NCBI GenBank assembly: GCA_964420395.1
Contig: CAYQTJ010000044.1
Span: 1 to 19,360 of the forward strand
Origin: CAVSZB01 sp964420395
Lineage (GTDB): Bacteria; Krumholzibacteriota; Krumholzibacteriia; LZORAL124-64-63
Direction: 5' to 3'
DNA length: 19,360 nt
The notes below the pieces were generated by a model. That model saw only the letters and a program-made list of their open reading frames with translations, was not told where the DNA came from and did no database searches. Both the position numbers and the translations under genes were made by a program. Below, one piece after another: positions 16,232-19,360 of the stretch; position 1 is the first letter of the stretch; every line of letters begins with the position of its first letter.

Positions 16232-16256
16232 TGACCGGACTAAAATCGTCCAGTAG
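16232..16256 (+). promoter_or_regulatory. Candidate IscR/Rrf2 type-1-like operator
   Basis: The core GGACTAAAATCGTCC (16237-16251) is an imperfect inverted repeat. Aligned to the E. coli IscR type-1 consensus as I remember it (ATASYYGACTRWWWYAGTCRRSTAT), about 19 of 25 positions agree, including GACT, the AT-rich centre and GTC. It sits over the expected transcription start of an Fe-S carrier gene. No IscR gene is in the window, and the consensus is recalled, so this is a hypothesis. Confidence 0.5.
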
Positions 16257-16310
16257 CCGGGACGGCCGGGATGCGCCGTCCCGCTCCACGATACGAGAGG
16301 TGGCCCCGCG

Positions 16311-16634
16311 ATGATCGACCTGACCCCCGCGGCCGTGGCCGAGGTGAAGCGGCTCCTGGCCGAGCGGAGCGAGCCGGACGCCCTGGTGCGTTTCGGCGTG
16401 GAGGCCGGGGGCTGCTCCGGCCTCCAATACAGCATGGACTTTGCGCCGAAGGCGGGCGAGAATGACCGCGTTTTCGAGCTGGGGGACCTGCGGGTCGCCT
16501 GCGACGAGAAATCGGAGCCCTATCTGAACGGGCTGACGGTCGATTTCTCGCGCGCGGTGCTGGGGGGCGGCTTCAAGTTCCTCAACCCGAACGCGAAGCG
16601 ATCCTGCGGCTGCGGAACGTCCTTCCGCGTCTGA
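16311..16634 (+). CDS. A-type Fe-S cluster carrier (IscA/ErpA/HesB family)
   Basis: A 107-residue HesB/YadR-family protein that carries assembled Fe-S clusters or iron to target proteins in the cytoplasm. All three conserved ligand cysteines are present: Cys35 in EAGGCSGLQY, and Cys99 and Cys101 in KRSCGCGTSF. GFKFLNPNA before the last two is also diagnostic. An extra Cys64 is not a ligand in the family. The ribosome site GAGAGGTGG is seven bases before ATG. It cannot be told apart from IscA, ErpA or SufA by sequence alone, so no symbol is given. The gene begins an apparent transcription unit ending in the ACIII genes, with only 36 bases between its stop and actA. An operator resembling an IscR site lies just upstream. 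Confidence 0.93.
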   Translation: MIDLTPAAVAEVKRLLAERSEPDALVRFGVEAGGCSGLQYSMDFAPKAGENDRVFELGDLRVACDEKSEPYLNGLTVDFSRAVLGGGFKFLNPNAKRSCGCGTSFRV

Positions 16635-16670
16635 GGCGCGGCCCGGAACAATTCTGAGCGGAGGATTTCT

Positions 16671-17329
<659 letters not shown>

Positions 17330-17342
<13 letters not shown>

Positions 17343-19360
17343 AACCGACCGGCCAGGGCCGGACCTACTGGCGCAGCCTCGCCGAGCTGGCCGACAGCGG
17401 GGAGTACCGCCGCGCCCTCGAGGCCGGGCTCCCCGACCCGGCAGGGCTCCCCGCGGACGCCCTCACGCGCCGCCGCTTCCTGCAGCTGATGGGCGCCTCG
17501 ATCGCGCTGGCCGGCCTGGCCGGCTGCCGCTGGCCGCAGGAGGCGATCCTGCCGTTCGCCAGCCGGCCCGACGGCTACGTGCCGGGCGCGGCGAAGCGCT
17601 ACGCCACCTTCCTCGAGCTGGCCGGCGTGGCGGTGCCGCTCCTGGTCACCTCGGTCGACGGCCGCCCGGTCAAGGTCGAGGGCAACCCCGACCACCCGTG
17701 CAGCCTCGGCGCCGCCGACGTCTTCGCGCAGGCGAGCGTGCTCGAGCTGTACGACCCCGACCGCAGCCGCGCCCCCGTGCAGCGCGCGGGCGGACAGCGG
17801 GTGACCCGCGCCCGCGCCGACTTCGACGCCTTCGCGCGCGACCACTTCGCCGCCCTGCGCCGCGGCGGCGGCGCCGGCCTGGCGGTGCTGAGCGAGGCGA
17901 CCTCCTCGCCGACCGTGCTGGCGCTGCGCGCCCGCCTGGGCGAGGCCTGCCCCGCCGCGACCTGGCACGAGTACGAGCCGCTCTCGCGCGACGCGGAGCG
18001 GGAGGGCGCCGGCGCCGCCTTCGGCCGGCCGGCCCGCCTGGTCCCGGCGCTCGACCGGGCGCGGGTCATCGTCGACCTGGACGCCGACCTGCTCGGCGCC
18101 CATCCGGCGGCGCTGCGCAACGCGCGGCTGTTCGCGCAGGGGCGCCGCCCCGGCGCGCACGGCGAGATGAACCGCCTGTACGTCGTGGAGAGCGCCTTCA
18201 GCCCGACCGGCACCATGGCCGACCACCGCTACGCCACCCCGGCGCGGCTGGTGCAGGTCGTGGCGGCGCGGCTGGCGGCCGAGCTGTTCCTGGGCCTCGG
18301 CCTGCCGCTGCCGGCCGGCGCCGAGGGGCTGCGCCCGGCGCTGGCGCCGTTCCTGAAGCATCCGCACGCCGCCCCGTACGTGCCGGCCATGGCGCGCGAC
18401 CTGCTCGCCCACCGCGGCGCCGGGCTGGTCGCCGCCGGCGCGGCGCAGCCGGCGGCCGTGCACGCGCTGGTGGCGACGGTGAACGCGGCGCTCGGCAACG
18501 TCGGCGCGGCGGCCGTCTACCTGCCCGATCCGGACGACGCGCCCCGCCCGCCGCACATGAAGGCGATCGTCGCGCTGGCCGACGCGCTCGACACGGGCAG
18601 GGTCGACACGCTGGTGGTCATCGGCGGCAACCCGGCGTTCGACGCGCCGGTCGACCAGGACTTCGGGCGCCTGCTCGGCCTGGCCCGCACCAGCATCCAC
18701 CTGAGCCTGCACGAGAACGAGACCTCGCGGCTGTGCACCTGGCATGTGCCGCGCGCCCACCCGCTCGAGGCGTGGGGCGACGCGCGCGCCTGGGACGGCT
18801 CGCTCGGCGTGACGCAGCCGCTGATCGCGCCGCTGTTCGACGGGCGCACGCCGGCCGAGCTGCTGTCGCTGATGACCGAGGAGGCCCCGCTGACGGCGCA
18901 CGAGTTGACCCGGCGCACACTGCGCGGCCTGCTCGGCGGCGGCGACGAGGCTACCTTCGAGACCGGCTGGCGCGCCCTGCTCGAGCTGGGCGCGCTGGCG
19001 GACAGCGCCCCGCCCCCGCTCGCCGCGTTCGACGGCGCCGCCGCGGCGCGGCTGGCGGCCGACCGGCTCGACGCCGCCGTGACCGGCCCCTCCGCGCCGA
19101 ACATGGAGCTGGTCTTCGCGCGCGATCCGAAGCTGTTCGACGGCCGCTTCGCCAACAACGCCTGGCTGCAGGAGCTGCCCGACGCGATGTCCCACCTGAC
19201 CTGGGACAACGCGGCCGTGATCGGCCCGGCCACCGCGGCGCGGCTCGGCGTGAAGGACGGCGACGTCGTCCGGCTGAAGTACCGCGGCCGCGACCTGGAG
19301 TTGCCGGCCCTGCAGGTGCCGGGCGTGGCCGACTGGTCGGTGCTGGTGACCTGCGGCCAG
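17330..19360 (+). CDS. actB: Alternative complex III subunit ActB, Tat-variant molybdopterin-oxidoreductase-like (partial)
   Basis: The first 677 residues of a protein normally about 1000 long. The reading frame is open to the right edge. The ATG at 17330 overlaps the actA stop. The N-terminus has the family's GQGRTYWRSLAELADSGEY, then a Tat-like signal with RRRFLQLMGASIAL (47-60) and a lipobox-like LAGC ending at Cys66. Next is GRPVKVEGNPDHPCSLGAAD, the mark of molybdopterin-oxidoreductase-like subunits. ActB lacks the N-terminal CxxCxxxC cluster site of true molybdoenzymes and is thought to lack molybdopterin. The Fe-S-binding part (ferredoxin-like, ActB2) should lie beyond the edge. Strings such as IGGNPAFDAPVDQDF, WHVPRAHPLEAWGDARAWDG and ANNAWLQELPDAMSHLTWDN match the family well. 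The rest of ACIII (ActC and onwards) should follow to the right. Confidence 0.93.

Overview
This is a very GC-rich bacterial window with closely packed genes. The mix of genes points to an uncultured or little-studied lineage of the Fibrobacterota-Chlorobiota-Bacteroidota (FCB) neighbourhood, such as Krumholzibacteriota or Eisenbacteria. The hints are a penta-haem ActA and a twin-arginine ActB of alternative complex III, a secreted repeat protein ending in an NPFNP/FlgD-type C-terminal domain, a secreted Tricorn-type protease and a diderm Omp85 protein. The phylum is an inference from gene content, not something the sequence proves.

Layout. (1) 1-2364, minus strand: a translationally coupled operon reading from right to left. 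It encodes a single-POTRA Omp85/BamA-like outer-membrane protein, a secreted DUF4390-like protein and the N-terminus of a membrane protein that looks like an NtrY-type sensor kinase, cut by the window edge. (2) 2671-3123, plus: a small protein built from two copies of one beta-rich module (DUF6982-like). (3) 3154-4086, minus: a secreted GATase-like/DUF4350-like protein, divergent from (4) ychF at 4342-5433. (5) 5604-8897: a 1097-residue Tricorn-type S41 protease with an export signal, preceded by a candidate promoter whose -10 lies inside a perfect palindrome. (6) 8980-12783, minus: a 1267-residue secreted protein with seven ASH-like Ig repeats between two copies of an unnamed domain. (7) 13020-13859, minus: a MerR regulator with a GyrI-like effector domain, preceded by a textbook MerR promoter with a 19-bp spacer. 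(8) 14013-16115, minus: a YyaL/SPATA20-type thioredoxin-domain protein. (9) 16311-19360, plus: an A-type Fe-S carrier gene followed by actA and actB of alternative complex III, with actB running off the window.

How the genes may work together. Most of the window serves the cell envelope: outer-membrane biogenesis, secreted proteases and adhesion or surface proteins. The right end begins the respiratory quinol-oxidising complex ACIII. The gene just before it encodes an Fe-S cluster carrier and has a strong promoter candidate with an IscR type-1-like operator over the expected transcription start. This suggests that ACIII expression or maturation is tied to Fe-S status, which is the most interesting testable idea here. 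No mobile elements, CRISPR arrays, tRNA or rRNA genes were seen.
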